From the NCBI RefSeq assembly GCF_021560175.1, contig NZ_CP091110.1, positions 4,404,501-4,468,500 on the forward strand: a stretch of DNA of 64,000 nt. The letters are read 5' to 3'. This document shows positions 15,817 through 23,748 of this stretch, in pieces; the stretch's first letter is position 1; every line of letters starts with the position of its first letter. The notes under the pieces are model-generated. The model had not been told where the DNA came from. It saw nothing but the letters and a program-made list of their open reading frames with translations, and made no database searches. The DNA comes from Neobacillus drentensis (GTDB taxonomy: Bacteria; Bacillota; Bacilli; Bacillales; Cytobacillaceae). Both the position numbers and the translations under genes were made by a program.

Positions 15817-16722
15817 ATGATGTTACATTTACCTAAAAAAGTGACGATTATTGAAGTTGGTCCACGCGATGGTCTTCAAAACGAGAAGCTATTAGTCCCA
15901 ACTGATATCAAAAAAAATTTTATTACCAGTTTAAGGAATGCCGGACTTAAGGAAATGGAGCTGACGTCGTTCGTGTCACCAAAATGGGTGCCGCAAATGG
16001 GAGATGCTGCTGAAATCACAGCCGATTGTCTTGATGAAAAAACGAGAAATATCGTCCTTGCCCCTAATCGTAGAGGAATTGATCGGGTTTATTCGACCAA
16101 TTGCCAAACAGTTGCCGTATTTGTCGGTGTCAGCAATAGCTTTAATATCAAGAACATCAATAAAACAACGCGAGACAGTATGGCAGAATTAAAGCCCATT
16201 ATCCGTGAATTAAAAGAAAAGAATTATTTTGTCCGGGCCTGTATTTCTACGGCCTTCTATTGTCCTTATGAAGGAAAAGTAAGCGAGAAAGATACGTTAG
16301 ATCTCTGTCGTGAATTTGTTCTTGCTGGAGTTGATGAATTAAGTGTCGCCGACACGATTGGTATGGCAGCCCCAAATGAATCCTTTTCTCTGTTTACCCA
16401 ATTAAAGACTCAATTTCATGAAAGCCTTATTACGGCCCATTTTCACGATACGCGCAAGCTTGCCCTTGCTAATATTCTCGCTGCCCTCCAAGCGGGAATT
16501 GATCGCTTTGATACATCTGCCGGAGGCCTTGGCGGCTGCCCGTTTGCTCCCGGCGCCGCAGGAAACGCCGCTACCGAGGATGTTGTTTACATGCTGGAAA
16601 GAATGGGAATTGCAACAGGCGTTGATTTGGATAAATTAATGGAAGCTATTGAAGTTGTCATCCCTTATCTTTCAAGGAAAATCGACACCGGCTATTACCG
16701 CCTTCATGCCCAAACGGTTTAA
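15817..16722 (+). CDS. Hydroxymethylglutaryl-CoA lyase
   Basis: Cleaves HMG-CoA to acetoacetate and acetyl-CoA, the last step of leucine degradation. 301 residues with a TIM barrel. The HMGL-like signature VGPRDGLQNEK is near the N-terminus, metal ligands lie in ITAHFHDTRKLALANI and the catalytic glycine-cysteine loop is GGLGGCPFAPGAAGN (around residue 235). The ribosome site GGGAGGGGG is just before ATG. Comparable to YngG of B. subtilis. The product acetoacetate is the substrate of the divergent scoAB, so the three genes form a working unit. HMG-CoA-forming genes (methylcrotonyl-CoA carboxylase and others) are not in the window. Confidence 0.92.
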   Translation: MMLHLPKKVTIIEVGPRDGLQNEKLLVPTDIKKNFITSLRNAGLKEMELTSFVSPKWVPQMGDAAEITADCLDEKTRNIVLAPNRRGIDRVYSTNCQTVAVFVGVSNSFNIKNINKTTRDSMAELKPIIRELKEKNYFVRACISTAFYCPYEGKVSEKDTLDLCREFVLAGVDELSVADTIGMAAPNESFSLFTQLKTQFHESLITAHFHDTRKLALANILAALQAGIDRFDTSAGGLGGCPFAPGAAGNAATEDVVYMLERMGIATGVDLDKLMEAIEVVIPYLSRKIDTGYYRLHAQTV

Positions 16723-16797
16723 CTTAACTTCTTATGAATAATCAGTCTCCTCATCAACCATCATAATAATTGAGACTACTAGGAAGGGAGACTGAAT

Positions 16798-16938
16798 ATG
16801 AGCCAGAAACGGGAAAAAGGAAACAGTCAAAGCGGCAAAAATTATGCGGACACTGCAGGAGGCGGCAAACGAATGATTGCTGCTGAAGAACTCGAAAAAG
16901 CCCTCCACCCAACAAAAAGACAAAACTCAGAGCAATAA
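16798..16938 (+). CDS. Small hydrophilic protein, 46 residues, unknown
   Basis: ATG 16798-16800 follows AAGGGAG by seven bases, a good ribosome site. The product starts MSQKREKGNSQSGKNYADTA, continues GGGKRMIAAEELEKALHPTK and ends RQNSEQ. It is charged, glycine/lysine-rich, without a membrane segment, and short like small acid-soluble or matrix peptides. I do not recognise the family. It lies alone between the HMG-CoA lyase gene and a structured repeat, and the hairpin at 17088-17119 could terminate it. It could be a chance frame, but the ribosome site and amino-acid balance favour a real gene. Confidence 0.5.
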   Translation: MSQKREKGNSQSGKNYADTAGGGKRMIAAEELEKALHPTKRQNSEQ

Positions 16939-17060
16939 GAAACGCGGAAGCGCCTTGAACAGGGGCGACAGGCATAAGACGAGCCGGCGAGAAGGCTGTT
17001 CTTTAGCCTTCTTGAAGGATTGGCTTATGACCCCGAGCCCCTAGGCGCTGGAGCTAGACA
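16939..17060 (+). repeat. Structured intergenic repeat, family A, copy 1
   Basis: About 122 bp running from GCGGAAGCGCC to GGCGCTGGAGCTAGACA. Nested pairing: GCGCC with GGCGC, GGGGC with GCCCC, CATAAG with CTTATG, and an inner 8-bp stem AGAAGGCT/AGCCTTCT (16990-17012) around loop GTTCTTT. Other copies are at 20131, 35592 (reverse) and 63650. A second start (AAAAGCGGAAGCGCC, 17066-17080) follows at once as a truncated tandem copy. Confidence 0.85.
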
Positions 17061-17087
17061 TAGAGAAAAGCGGAAGCGCCTATATTT

Positions 17088-17119
17088 AAAGCCGCTCTTT
17101 GGTGTCAGCGGCTTTTTTT
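17088..17119 (+). terminator. Rho-independent terminator upstream of yqkD
   Basis: AAGCCGCT/AGCGGCTT stem, 10-nt loop, then TTTTTTTAT on the plus strand. It could end the transcript of the 46-residue gene or the repeat. Confidence 0.75.
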
Positions 17120-17208
17120 ATGCTAAAATTAAATTTGTTAATTTATGGGCTACGTGTAGTTTTCTTACATATTTTATTCTAAACTTTATTTCTGTGGGAG
17201 GTGCCAAT

Positions 17209-18129
17209 ATGAAAAAGGCATTCCGGGCTTTGTTTATTGTGTTATTTTTCTGGGTATCTCTCGGTTTGTATTTTACAAACCGTCTGATGTATATGAAAAA
17301 GAAGGACGAGGAATTAATCCTTAGGCGCGAAAAAGAAGCAGGCAGGTATAATCCTGAGAAATTTGAGTCGCTTCCAAAGCGGGACGTGGACATCCCTTCT
17401 CCATTTGGCTATATCATTAAAGCACTGCTTGTTGAACCACACCAGACGAATCGGTATGTGATCATTTCTCATGGTGTGACGGAAAATAAAATTAACTCGA
17501 TTAAATATGCAAATCTTTTCTTAGAGCGCGGCTTTAATACCTTAATTTATGACCATCGCCGTCACGGACAATCGGGTGGAAAAACAACGAGTTTTGGCCA
17601 CTATGAAAAGTTCGATTTAAAAACTGTTGTTGATTGGCTGAAGCAGGAGATCGGTCCCAAGCTTGAACTCGGGATTCACGGGGAATCAATGGGTGCTGCT
17701 ACCATGCTTTTGTATGCGGGACTATTAGAAGATGGGGCTGATTTTTACATTGCGGATTGTCCCTTCTCTGATTTCAAGCAACAGCTTGCCTATCTTATAA
17801 AAAAGGACTTTAAGCTCATCCCTGGTCTTTTACTGCCTATCGGTGATGCACTTTTACGCTTGCGCGATAAATATTCGATACAACATGTTTCTCCCATTTC
17901 GGTTATTGAAAATATTAAACATCCGGTGTTGTTTATCCATAGCAAAAAAGACGATTTTATTCTTCCTTCCATGTCAAAGGATTTATTTGAACAAAAAAAA
18001 GGGCCAAAAATGCTTTATATTGCCGAGAATGGACGTCATGCCCAGTCTTTCAATGAAAATCGCTCCGATTATGAACGAGCCATTGATGAATTTTTACAAA
18101 AGTACGTGGATCAACCACTGCCCAGTTAA
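17209..18129 (+). CDS. yqkD: Alpha/beta hydrolase YqkD
   Basis: 306-residue hydrolase with an N-terminal membrane anchor (residues about 5-25, ALFIVLFFWVSLGLYF). Core motifs: VIISHGVTENKIN (oxyanion region), YDHRRHGQSGG, the nucleophile elbow GIHGESMGAATMLLY (Ser around residue 165), an acid in SKKDDFI and the histidine in ENGRHAQSF. The closest known relative is B. subtilis YqkD, substrate unknown. The start is ATG 17209-17211 after GGGAGGTG. The open frame extends 63 codons upstream, but that part runs through the repeat and terminator and is not coding. Confidence 0.9.
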   Translation: MKKAFRALFIVLFFWVSLGLYFTNRLMYMKKKDEELILRREKEAGRYNPEKFESLPKRDVDIPSPFGYIIKALLVEPHQTNRYVIISHGVTENKINSIKYANLFLERGFNTLIYDHRRHGQSGGKTTSFGHYEKFDLKTVVDWLKQEIGPKLELGIHGESMGAATMLLYAGLLEDGADFYIADCPFSDFKQQLAYLIKKDFKLIPGLLLPIGDALLRLRDKYSIQHVSPISVIENIKHPVLFIHSKKDDFILPSMSKDLFEQKKGPKMLYIAENGRHAQSFNENRSDYERAIDEFLQKYVDQPLPS

Positions 18130-18147
18130 TAGCTACTAGTTAAATGG

Positions 18148-18176
18148 GCGGCTTGCCTCTAAGCCGCTCTTTATTT
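18148..18176 (+). terminator. Terminator after yqkD
   Basis: GCGGCTT/AAGCCGC stem with a 6-nt loop followed by TCTTTATTTAT, overlapping the end of the convergent YolD-like gene. Confidence 0.7.
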
Positions 18177-18510
18177 ATAGATCGGTCAACCGGATATCTG
18201 CAATATCTGCCAGTGGTATCCGGTGCACTTCCTCAAAACGGTCCACCACGTGAAGCTTTTGCGTTAATTCATCCCAATAATGGATTTTACCAATAACCAT
18301 TTCATAGTTTTGATTTCGATAATGAGTAATCGTAACAAATTGGTTAAACTCAATTGCTTCGGACAAGGTTTCGTTCATTCGCTCCAGCTGCTGCTCATCC
18401 ATTTCCTTTTTCTGTTCGTATCGATCTTCCTTTACCCAGTCCCTAAGCAATTTGACGTGTTCAGGCAGCATCATGGACGTCCATTTGATTTTCCCACGGT
18501 CACGAATCAT
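18175..18510 (-). CDS. yqjX: YolD-like protein (YqjX)
   Basis: 111-residue YolD-family protein: starts MIRDRGKIKWTSMMLPEHV, with a charged middle helix and an end of IPLADIADIRLTDL. YolD-like genes usually accompany UvrX/PolYB-type Y-family polymerases, and here the gene lies 18 bp downstream of one. They probably share the LexA-controlled promoter at about 19830. The function in mutagenic repair is not established. Confidence 0.85.
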   Translation of the reverse strand: MIRDRGKIKWTSMMLPEHVKLLRDWVKEDRYEQKKEMDEQQLERMNETLSEAIEFNQFVTITHYRNQNYEMVIGKIHYWDELTQKLHVVDRFEEVHRIPLADIADIRLTDL

Positions 18511-18528
18511 AGGTATTTCCTTCTTTCA

Positions 18529-19788
18529 TTACATTTTATGTCCCCCAACCAATGTCGCGCGGTGTTTAGCGGTTCCCGCAGATGTATAAGAAACAGCCCG
18601 CAGTAAAGAACCTGACCCAAAACGTCTGCGGATCGAATCCACTACATACCCAAGCTCTCGTCGCTTGGACGCACCCATGTCAAACAAATCAAGCTGAAGT
18701 TCCCAATCGTCAACAATATTTCCAATTGCGATTGAAATTTGCCGTACCGTTTTTCCACTATAATGTTCATTAAATAATTCGAGGCAGATACGATAAAGTT
18801 CCATTGTTACATTTGTTGGCTGTTTGATCGTTCGAGAACGATGAAATCCGCCGCCAAATTCATCTTGACTATACCCCACTCCGAGACTAATCGTTCTTCC
18901 TGCTTTCCGATGGGTGCGTGCTCTTCGGGCAACCTCTTCACATATTTCTAACATGACAGCCTTAATCTCCTCTACCTCTTTATAATCCCTTAACAAAATT
19001 TGACTCTTCCCAAAGCTGATTTGTCCTTGGATAATGGGCGCTCCTAAATCGGATAGATCTACCCCCCAAGCATGATAATAAAGCTGGTTTCCCATAATCC
19101 CGAATTTCTTTTCCAGCTTTTCTAAATCATAACGAGCCAATTGGCCAACAGTAAAAATACCCATGCTATTTAATGTTTTTTCGACACGTCTGCCGATTCC
19201 CCACATTTCTCGCAGGGGTGAGACATTCCAAAGTTTGGCTTGAACATCTTCATATGTCCATTCCGCCACCCCTTTTTTCTTGGCATCAAGGTCAAGGCAA
19301 AGCTTTGCTAATAACATATTAGGTCCAATACCAACGGCGCATGGCAGCTGAAATTCCCGCTCAATATCCTTCTTTACTTTTTCGGCAATGGTACAGGCAT
19401 CCCCCCACAGTTGCGCAGCACCATCCACTTTAATAAAGCTTTCATCGACACTATAGACATGGATGGCTTCCTTTGGAACATAGCGGTTAAATACACGGGT
19501 AATTTCAGTTGAAATCCGTAAATAAGTAGCCATTTTGGGTTCGACAATTTTAATCCTGGGGTCATCTGGTATTTCAAACAAACGTGAACCGGTTTTAATT
19601 CCAAATTCCTTTTTTAAGCGCGGTGAAGCGGCAAGCACGATGCTCCCCTGGCGCTTTTTCTCACCTACAACGGCCAAATAGCAATTCAAAGGGTCAAGAC
19701 CTTCCATAACAGCGGAACAGCTTGCATAAAAACTCTTCATGTCCACACATAAAATTTTACTTTTCGGCATCGCGCTGTAATCAATCAT
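18529..19788 (-). CDS. polYB: Y-family DNA polymerase, PolYB/UvrX type (YqjW)
   Basis: 419-residue lesion-bypass polymerase. The palm domain has the catalytic motifs ILCVDMKSFYASCSA (residues about 11-25) and IHVYSVDESFIKVDG (residues about 105-119, Asp-Glu pair). The HhH thumb is near WGIGRRVEKTLNSMGI, followed by a little-finger domain (GKSQILLRDYKEVEEIK). The YxxC replaced by SxVD and the shorter C-terminus set it apart from the DinB/PolYA gene at 30623. A LexA box overlaps the promoter. It is co-transcribed with the YolD-like gene and divergent from yqzH, as in B. subtilis. Confidence 0.92.
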   Translation of the reverse strand: MIDYSAMPKSKILCVDMKSFYASCSAVMEGLDPLNCYLAVVGEKKRQGSIVLAASPRLKKEFGIKTGSRLFEIPDDPRIKIVEPKMATYLRISTEITRVFNRYVPKEAIHVYSVDESFIKVDGAAQLWGDACTIAEKVKKDIEREFQLPCAVGIGPNMLLAKLCLDLDAKKKGVAEWTYEDVQAKLWNVSPLREMWGIGRRVEKTLNSMGIFTVGQLARYDLEKLEKKFGIMGNQLYYHAWGVDLSDLGAPIIQGQISFGKSQILLRDYKEVEEIKAVMLEICEEVARRARTHRKAGRTISLGVGYSQDEFGGGFHRSRTIKQPTNVTMELYRICLELFNEHYSGKTVRQISIAIGNIVDDWELQLDLFDMGASKRRELGYVVDSIRRRFGSGSLLRAVSYTSAGTAKHRATLVGGHKM

Positions 19789-19814
19789 GACTTTTCCCTC
19801 ACAATTTAAATTAT

Positions 19815-19828
19815 CGAACGTTTGTTCT
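19815..19828. promoter_or_regulatory. LexA (SOS) box for the polYB operon
   Basis: CGAACGTTTGTTCT matches 13 of 14 positions of the Bacillus SOS box CGAACNNNNGTTCG. It sits 26 bp upstream of the polYB start codon, overlapping the probable -10 (GATAAT). Confidence 0.88.
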
Positions 19829-19849
19829 TTAGTCTATTCACATTTTAAG

Positions 19850-19863
19850 CGAATATGCGTTCG
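19850..19863. promoter_or_regulatory. Second LexA (SOS) box, yqzH side
   Basis: CGAATATGCGTTCG matches 13 of 14 positions of the SOS box. It lies 35 bp from the first box and upstream of a TATAAT (19909-19914) serving yqzH. Confidence 0.8.
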
Positions 19864-19931
19864 TATTCAATGGAAATTTTTGAGCGGTCTCCAATGGAGA
19901 AAAAACGTTATAATGATGGTGAGGTGTCGTG

Positions 19932-20123
19932 ATGGATAAAAAACTAGTCGTCAAAATGATTAAAAATTGTTTTAAACAATACTACGAAACAGATTCTCTG
20001 CCAGTAAGCGAACAGGATTTAGCACAATTAACGAATCGGATTCTTGAATGGAAAAAGGGAGAGCCCACAGCGGATTTATATGAGGTTGTAAATGATGTCG
20101 TCTATGAATTTTTGACCAATTAA
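19932..20123 (+). CDS. yqzH: YqzH family protein
   Basis: 63-residue soluble protein: MDKKLVVKMIKNCFKQYYET at the start and DLYEVVNDVVYEFLTN at the end, clearly the Bacillus YqzH family. The start is ATG 19932 after GAGGTG; an overlapping GTG one codon upstream is possible. It is divergent from the polYB operon with a LexA box between, so it is probably induced by DNA damage. The function is unknown. Confidence 0.85.
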   Translation: MDKKLVVKMIKNCFKQYYETDSLPVSEQDLAQLTNRILEWKKGEPTADLYEVVNDVVYEFLTN

Positions 20124-20130
20124 AGGAACA

Positions 20131-20250
20131 AAAGCGCAAGCGCCTTGAACAGCCCCGACAAGCATAAGACGCTCTGGGAAGGAAGGCGCTCTTTGCCTTC
20201 CTTCCCAGAGTGGCTTATGACCTCGAGGGGCTAGGCGCTGGAGCCAGACG
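20131..20250 (+). repeat. Structured intergenic repeat, family A, copy 2
   Basis: About 120 bp from AAAGCGCAAGCGCC to GGCGCTGGAGCCAGACG. The inner hairpin is a perfect 16-bp stem (20172-20187 with 20195-20210) around loop GCTCTTT. The outer GCCCC/GGGGC pair is flipped relative to copy 1 but still complementary. With the terminator and the family B remnant it fills the gene-free stretch 20124-20446. Confidence 0.85.
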
Positions 20251-20311
20251 TCGACAGTCCTTATATTAACAGTTATCCACAAGCGAAAATTTTATAATTT
20301 CTTAAACGAAT

Positions 20312-20335
20312 AAAAAGCCTCTGAAAAAGAGGCTT
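20312..20335 (-). terminator. Terminator for the SNF2 helicase gene
   Basis: AAGCCTCT/AGAGGCTT stem, 5-nt loop, TTTTTATTCG after it on the minus strand. It is about 110 bp downstream of the helicase stop, beyond a family B remnant. Confidence 0.65.
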
Positions 20336-20368
20336 AAATCATTTTAATAATTGGCTGTTTATCTTGAA

Positions 20369-20408
20369 TGTTGATTTCCGCTCCAGGCGGCTTCGCTCCA
20401 ATCAACAG
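20369..20408 (-). repeat. Family B repeat, collapsed copy (about 40 bp)
   Basis: Minus strand CTGTTGATTGGAGCG joined to GCCGCCTGGAGCGG and AAATCAACA. Both ends of the family B unit are present, but some 95 bp of the centre are missing, as if deleted across internal inverted repeats. Confidence 0.75.
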
Positions 20409-20446
20409 GCTAAAAATTAACAATAACCTTTAACACAGCCTAATAA

Positions 20447-23400
20447 TTAAGAAAGAATTTCACGAATATCTTCCTCGGTTAAAAGGGAAGTTTGCTGATC
20501 ATCAGAAGAATGAATAATTTCTTCAATCAGGTGTCGCTTTTTATCCTGAAGCTCACTGATTTTCTCTTCAATCGTCCCGCGAGTAACAAGTTTAATCACC
20601 TGGACTACATTTTTTTGACCAATGCGATGAGCCCGGTCCGCTGCTTGGTCCTCCACTGCAGGATTCCACCAAATATCATACAGAATGACCGTATCAGCTC
20701 CAGTCAAATTGAGGCCTGTCCCGCCGGCTTTTAACGAAATCAAGAAAAAGTCACGTTCACCTTCATTAAAACGACGGCAGATTTCCACTCTTTCTTGAGC
20801 AGGCGTTTGACCATCCAGGTAGAAAAAAGGAAGTCCCATCATGGCTAAATTTCTACCGATTAACTCAAGCATTTTGGTAAACTGTGAAAAAATCAGGACC
20901 CTGCGCCCAGACATCCTCGACTCTTCAACCATTCTAAGGAGCATGTCCAATTTTGCAGACCCCCCTTTATAACCATCAACAAACAAGCCTGGGTGACAGC
21001 AAATCTGCCGCAAACGGGTTAGACCAGCGAGAATTTTTATCCGATTTTTCCGAATCGTCTCCTTATCAAGATGCTTCAACGTATCCTCCCTTAATTTTGC
21101 CAAATAAGCTGCATACAGCTTCTTTTGGTCCGGCAAAAGCTCTGCCATTTCTAGGGATTCTACCTTTTCGGGAAGCTCTGCCGCTACATCCTCCTTCATC
21201 CTGCGCAGCAAAAAGGGACGTACTCTACGGGCAATTTTTTTCTTAGTAAGATGGCTAAACTCTCTTAATCCCTTAAATAATTCTGGAAAAACAACATGAA
21301 AAATCGACCACAATTCTTCGGGTGCATTCTCTACCGGTGTGCCGGTGAGAGCGAAGCGATAATCGGACCTAAGCCTTTTTACACTCCTTGCCGTTTGCGT
21401 GATCGGGTTTTTAAAGGCCTGCGCCTCATCAAAAAAGATGGTATGAAAGGGTTGTTTCTCATACCACTGAATATCCCGCCTTAGCAGTGGATAGGAGGTA
21501 ATAAGCACATCTAATTCCATAGCCTCTCTCTGAATTTTATCCCTTTCCCGCTGATTACCATCCACTACAACGGATTGTAGTTCGGGAGCAAATTTCATTA
21601 TTTCATTTAACCAGTTATAGGATAAAGAAGAAGGACAAACGATAAGAACCGGCTGTTTTCGATCTCGAATAGAGGTAAGCTCCGATAAAATAAACGTTAT
21701 GCTCTGCAAGGTTTTCCCCAGTCCCATATCATCCGCAAGAATTCCGCCAAAGCCATAATGGGCAAGGGTCTTCATCCATCGATAACCGTATTTTTGATAG
21801 TCACGCAGAATAGACTCCAAACTTACCGGCACCTCAAAGCTTAGACTGCTGGGATTTCTTAATGTTTCAAGAAACTGTTGAAAGGAGTCCTCCAGCCTTA
21901 GCACCTTACTGTCATCCACCGAGTCGAACAACGAGAGCCCCTGCATGATGGAAACCTCAAAGATGTTTTCAATCTCATCCCTCTGGACAGGAAGTTCTGT
22001 TAAGAAACGCTGAATTTCTTCAAACTCTCTTGTCTCTAACGAGAGAAGACTGCCGCTCGGCAGACGGTAATATTTACGCTTTTCTTCTAATGCTATTAAT
22101 ACCTCTTTGATTTGCTGCTGAGAAATGCCATCGAGCTCGAATTTAAATTCCAGCCAGTTCGTTCGTTCCTTTTTCAAGCTTACCCTGAGAGCCGGGGGGG
22201 CCGGTCCTCTAAAGATTCGATTTCTTACTGCAGTCGTTGCATAGATTTGTACCTGCTTTTGCAGTTTGGGGACAACATGGTAAAGAAATTCATATTCTAG
22301 TTCTTCATTGTGTAAAAAATACCCGCTGTCTGTTTTAACAAAAGAGCTTTCCTCCATTACTTCTAAAATTTGCTCTTCCTTTTCTTTATCCCTGATTATC
22401 CGAACGCCGGCAAAGACAGTGTTATCTTCCAAAGGGTTGATCACTAGATTTTCATAATGAAACTCCAGCCCGGCCAGAAGCCGATTTTTTACCCGATCTA
22501 GGTATAGTTTTGCTGTCAACGGCGTTTTCATAAACTTTCTGGCAAGGACAGTTGATAACTGGACATGACCTAATCTTCTCAGCCCTGGAACTACCTTTTC
22601 GAAAAAGGGCGCTATTTGCTGTTGGTCAATAAAGATTTGGTTCGTTCCTGAAATATCCAGCATCCGTTTAATCTCTTCCAAATGCTGACAATCCTCAGCG
22701 TTTAGGTTAATTATTTTACCGGCAGACACAACTGAACCATAGGCAGTCAAGACAACCATACGCGACAGCCCTTTTACCTTTAACCAATAACCAGTGGTTT
22801 CAGCCTCCAGAAATTCAAACTGTAAGGGCGGTAGTTCTTCTGTCATTTGTAGAGGATTAAAAGTAAACCCTTCATGTTCCAACTTTACGAGAGGCGCCCT
22901 CGTTAACAGAGTTTGCAGCTGCTTCCAAGAAGACGGTGGAATCGGCAGCAGGTCTGTGTTGTTAAACACGGAAGAATCAGCGCCGTCATGGATTAGCTGA
23001 ATGAGATGCTGAATAACTGAATCTGCCTCTGATTGAAAACAATGCAGGCTCGGATCATACAAAAATAAGCTAGAAAGCTGGTATGAATGACCAGATTGGA
23101 CTCCTTCAAGGAAGCTCCTGATATGCTGCACTTTCGTCTGTTCAATGAACATCTCCATTCCAAGTGAAGGATATCCCATATTATCCATAGTAGGTTTAAT
23201 CATAAACTCCAAATTAAGAACGGCTCTATTTTCAAAATGACGCTGATGACCGCTCGGTCGTTTTTGTTTGCTTCCAAAGAGATTCAGCATACCTGCAGCC
23301 AATTCTTCTCGTTTAACTGGGGCTGAACTGACCGGACTTGTTCCTTTGATTTGAAAATCATGAACGGCTAACAAAACGGCGGCAATATGCTGACAATCCT

Positions 23401-23629
23401 TTTGAAAAGAGGCAAGTTTAGGGCAGCTGCATCTAGAAAGAAACTGCTCATCGTTTTCCTTTTCAATCACCACGGAAAAATTCTCTGTTCCGGAGACGAT
23501 TGCTTTATACCGCTCAGGTCCAAATTGTTCAAATAATACTTTATTAGAGCGGAAAAATGCCTCACCTCTTTTAAAGGAGACAGTCCCGCATAATTCTTTA
23601 ATCATTTTTTGATTTATTTTAATACTCAA
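20447..23629 (-). CDS. SWIM zinc-finger SNF2-family helicase
   Basis: 1060 residues. The N-terminal SWIM zinc finger (CSCPKLASFQKDCQHIAAVL, residues about 67-86) is followed by a long SNF2-associated region to about residue 600. The Swi2/Snf2 ATPase comes next: ILADDMGLGKTLQSI (motif I), FFDEAQAFKNPITQTA (DEAQ, motif II), FALTGTPVEN (III), LISLKAGGTGLNLTGAD (V) and DRAHRIGQ (VI). It resembles B. subtilis YwqA and RapA-like DNA translocases; it probably moves along or remodels protein-DNA complexes rather than unwinding DNA. The start is TTG 23627-23629 after AAGGAG. It stands alone between yqzH and yqjQ, where I recall no such gene in B. subtilis. Confidence 0.9.
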   Translation of the reverse strand: MSIKINQKMIKELCGTVSFKRGEAFFRSNKVLFEQFGPERYKAIVSGTENFSVVIEKENDEQFLSRCSCPKLASFQKDCQHIAAVLLAVHDFQIKGTSPVSSAPVKREELAAGMLNLFGSKQKRPSGHQRHFENRAVLNLEFMIKPTMDNMGYPSLGMEMFIEQTKVQHIRSFLEGVQSGHSYQLSSLFLYDPSLHCFQSEADSVIQHLIQLIHDGADSSVFNNTDLLPIPPSSWKQLQTLLTRAPLVKLEHEGFTFNPLQMTEELPPLQFEFLEAETTGYWLKVKGLSRMVVLTAYGSVVSAGKIINLNAEDCQHLEEIKRMLDISGTNQIFIDQQQIAPFFEKVVPGLRRLGHVQLSTVLARKFMKTPLTAKLYLDRVKNRLLAGLEFHYENLVINPLEDNTVFAGVRIIRDKEKEEQILEVMEESSFVKTDSGYFLHNEELEYEFLYHVVPKLQKQVQIYATTAVRNRIFRGPAPPALRVSLKKERTNWLEFKFELDGISQQQIKEVLIALEEKRKYYRLPSGSLLSLETREFEEIQRFLTELPVQRDEIENIFEVSIMQGLSLFDSVDDSKVLRLEDSFQQFLETLRNPSSLSFEVPVSLESILRDYQKYGYRWMKTLAHYGFGGILADDMGLGKTLQSITFILSELTSIRDRKQPVLIVCPSSLSYNWLNEIMKFAPELQSVVVDGNQRERDKIQREAMELDVLITSYPLLRRDIQWYEKQPFHTIFFDEAQAFKNPITQTARSVKRLRSDYRFALTGTPVENAPEELWSIFHVVFPELFKGLREFSHLTKKKIARRVRPFLLRRMKEDVAAELPEKVESLEMAELLPDQKKLYAAYLAKLREDTLKHLDKETIRKNRIKILAGLTRLRQICCHPGLFVDGYKGGSAKLDMLLRMVEESRMSGRRVLIFSQFTKMLELIGRNLAMMGLPFFYLDGQTPAQERVEICRRFNEGERDFFLISLKAGGTGLNLTGADTVILYDIWWNPAVEDQAADRAHRIGQKNVVQVIKLVTRGTIEEKISELQDKKRHLIEEIIHSSDDQQTSLLTEEDIREILS

Positions 23630-23706
23630 ATCCCTGACTCCTTCCCGAAGACAGTCCTATCTATCTAAGAATTAATCCATTATACCATTTCTAAAAAAGA
23701 GAAATG

Positions 23707-23740
23707 AAAAAGCTGCCTTCTTTTAAAAAGGCAGCTTTTT
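23707..23740 (-). terminator. Terminator after yqjQ
   Basis: AAAAAGCTGCCTT-loop-AAGGCAGCTTTTT, a 13-bp stem with runs on both strands, 9 bp after the yqjQ stop. Confidence 0.9.
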
Positions 23741-23748
23741 CCAACTCT

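Noticed and set aside
17020..17208. 63-codon N-terminal extension of yqkD
   Set aside because: The extension crosses a family A repeat and a rho-independent terminator; ATG 17209 has the ribosome site and gives the family length.
18582..18773. Plus-strand frames inside polYB, dacF, meaB and other large genes
   Set aside because: They are shadows of clearly conserved minus-strand genes, without ribosome sites or recognisable products.
20076..20282. 68-codon minus-strand frame over family A copy 2
   Set aside because: Composed of repeat sequence and antisense to the end of yqzH; no ribosome site.
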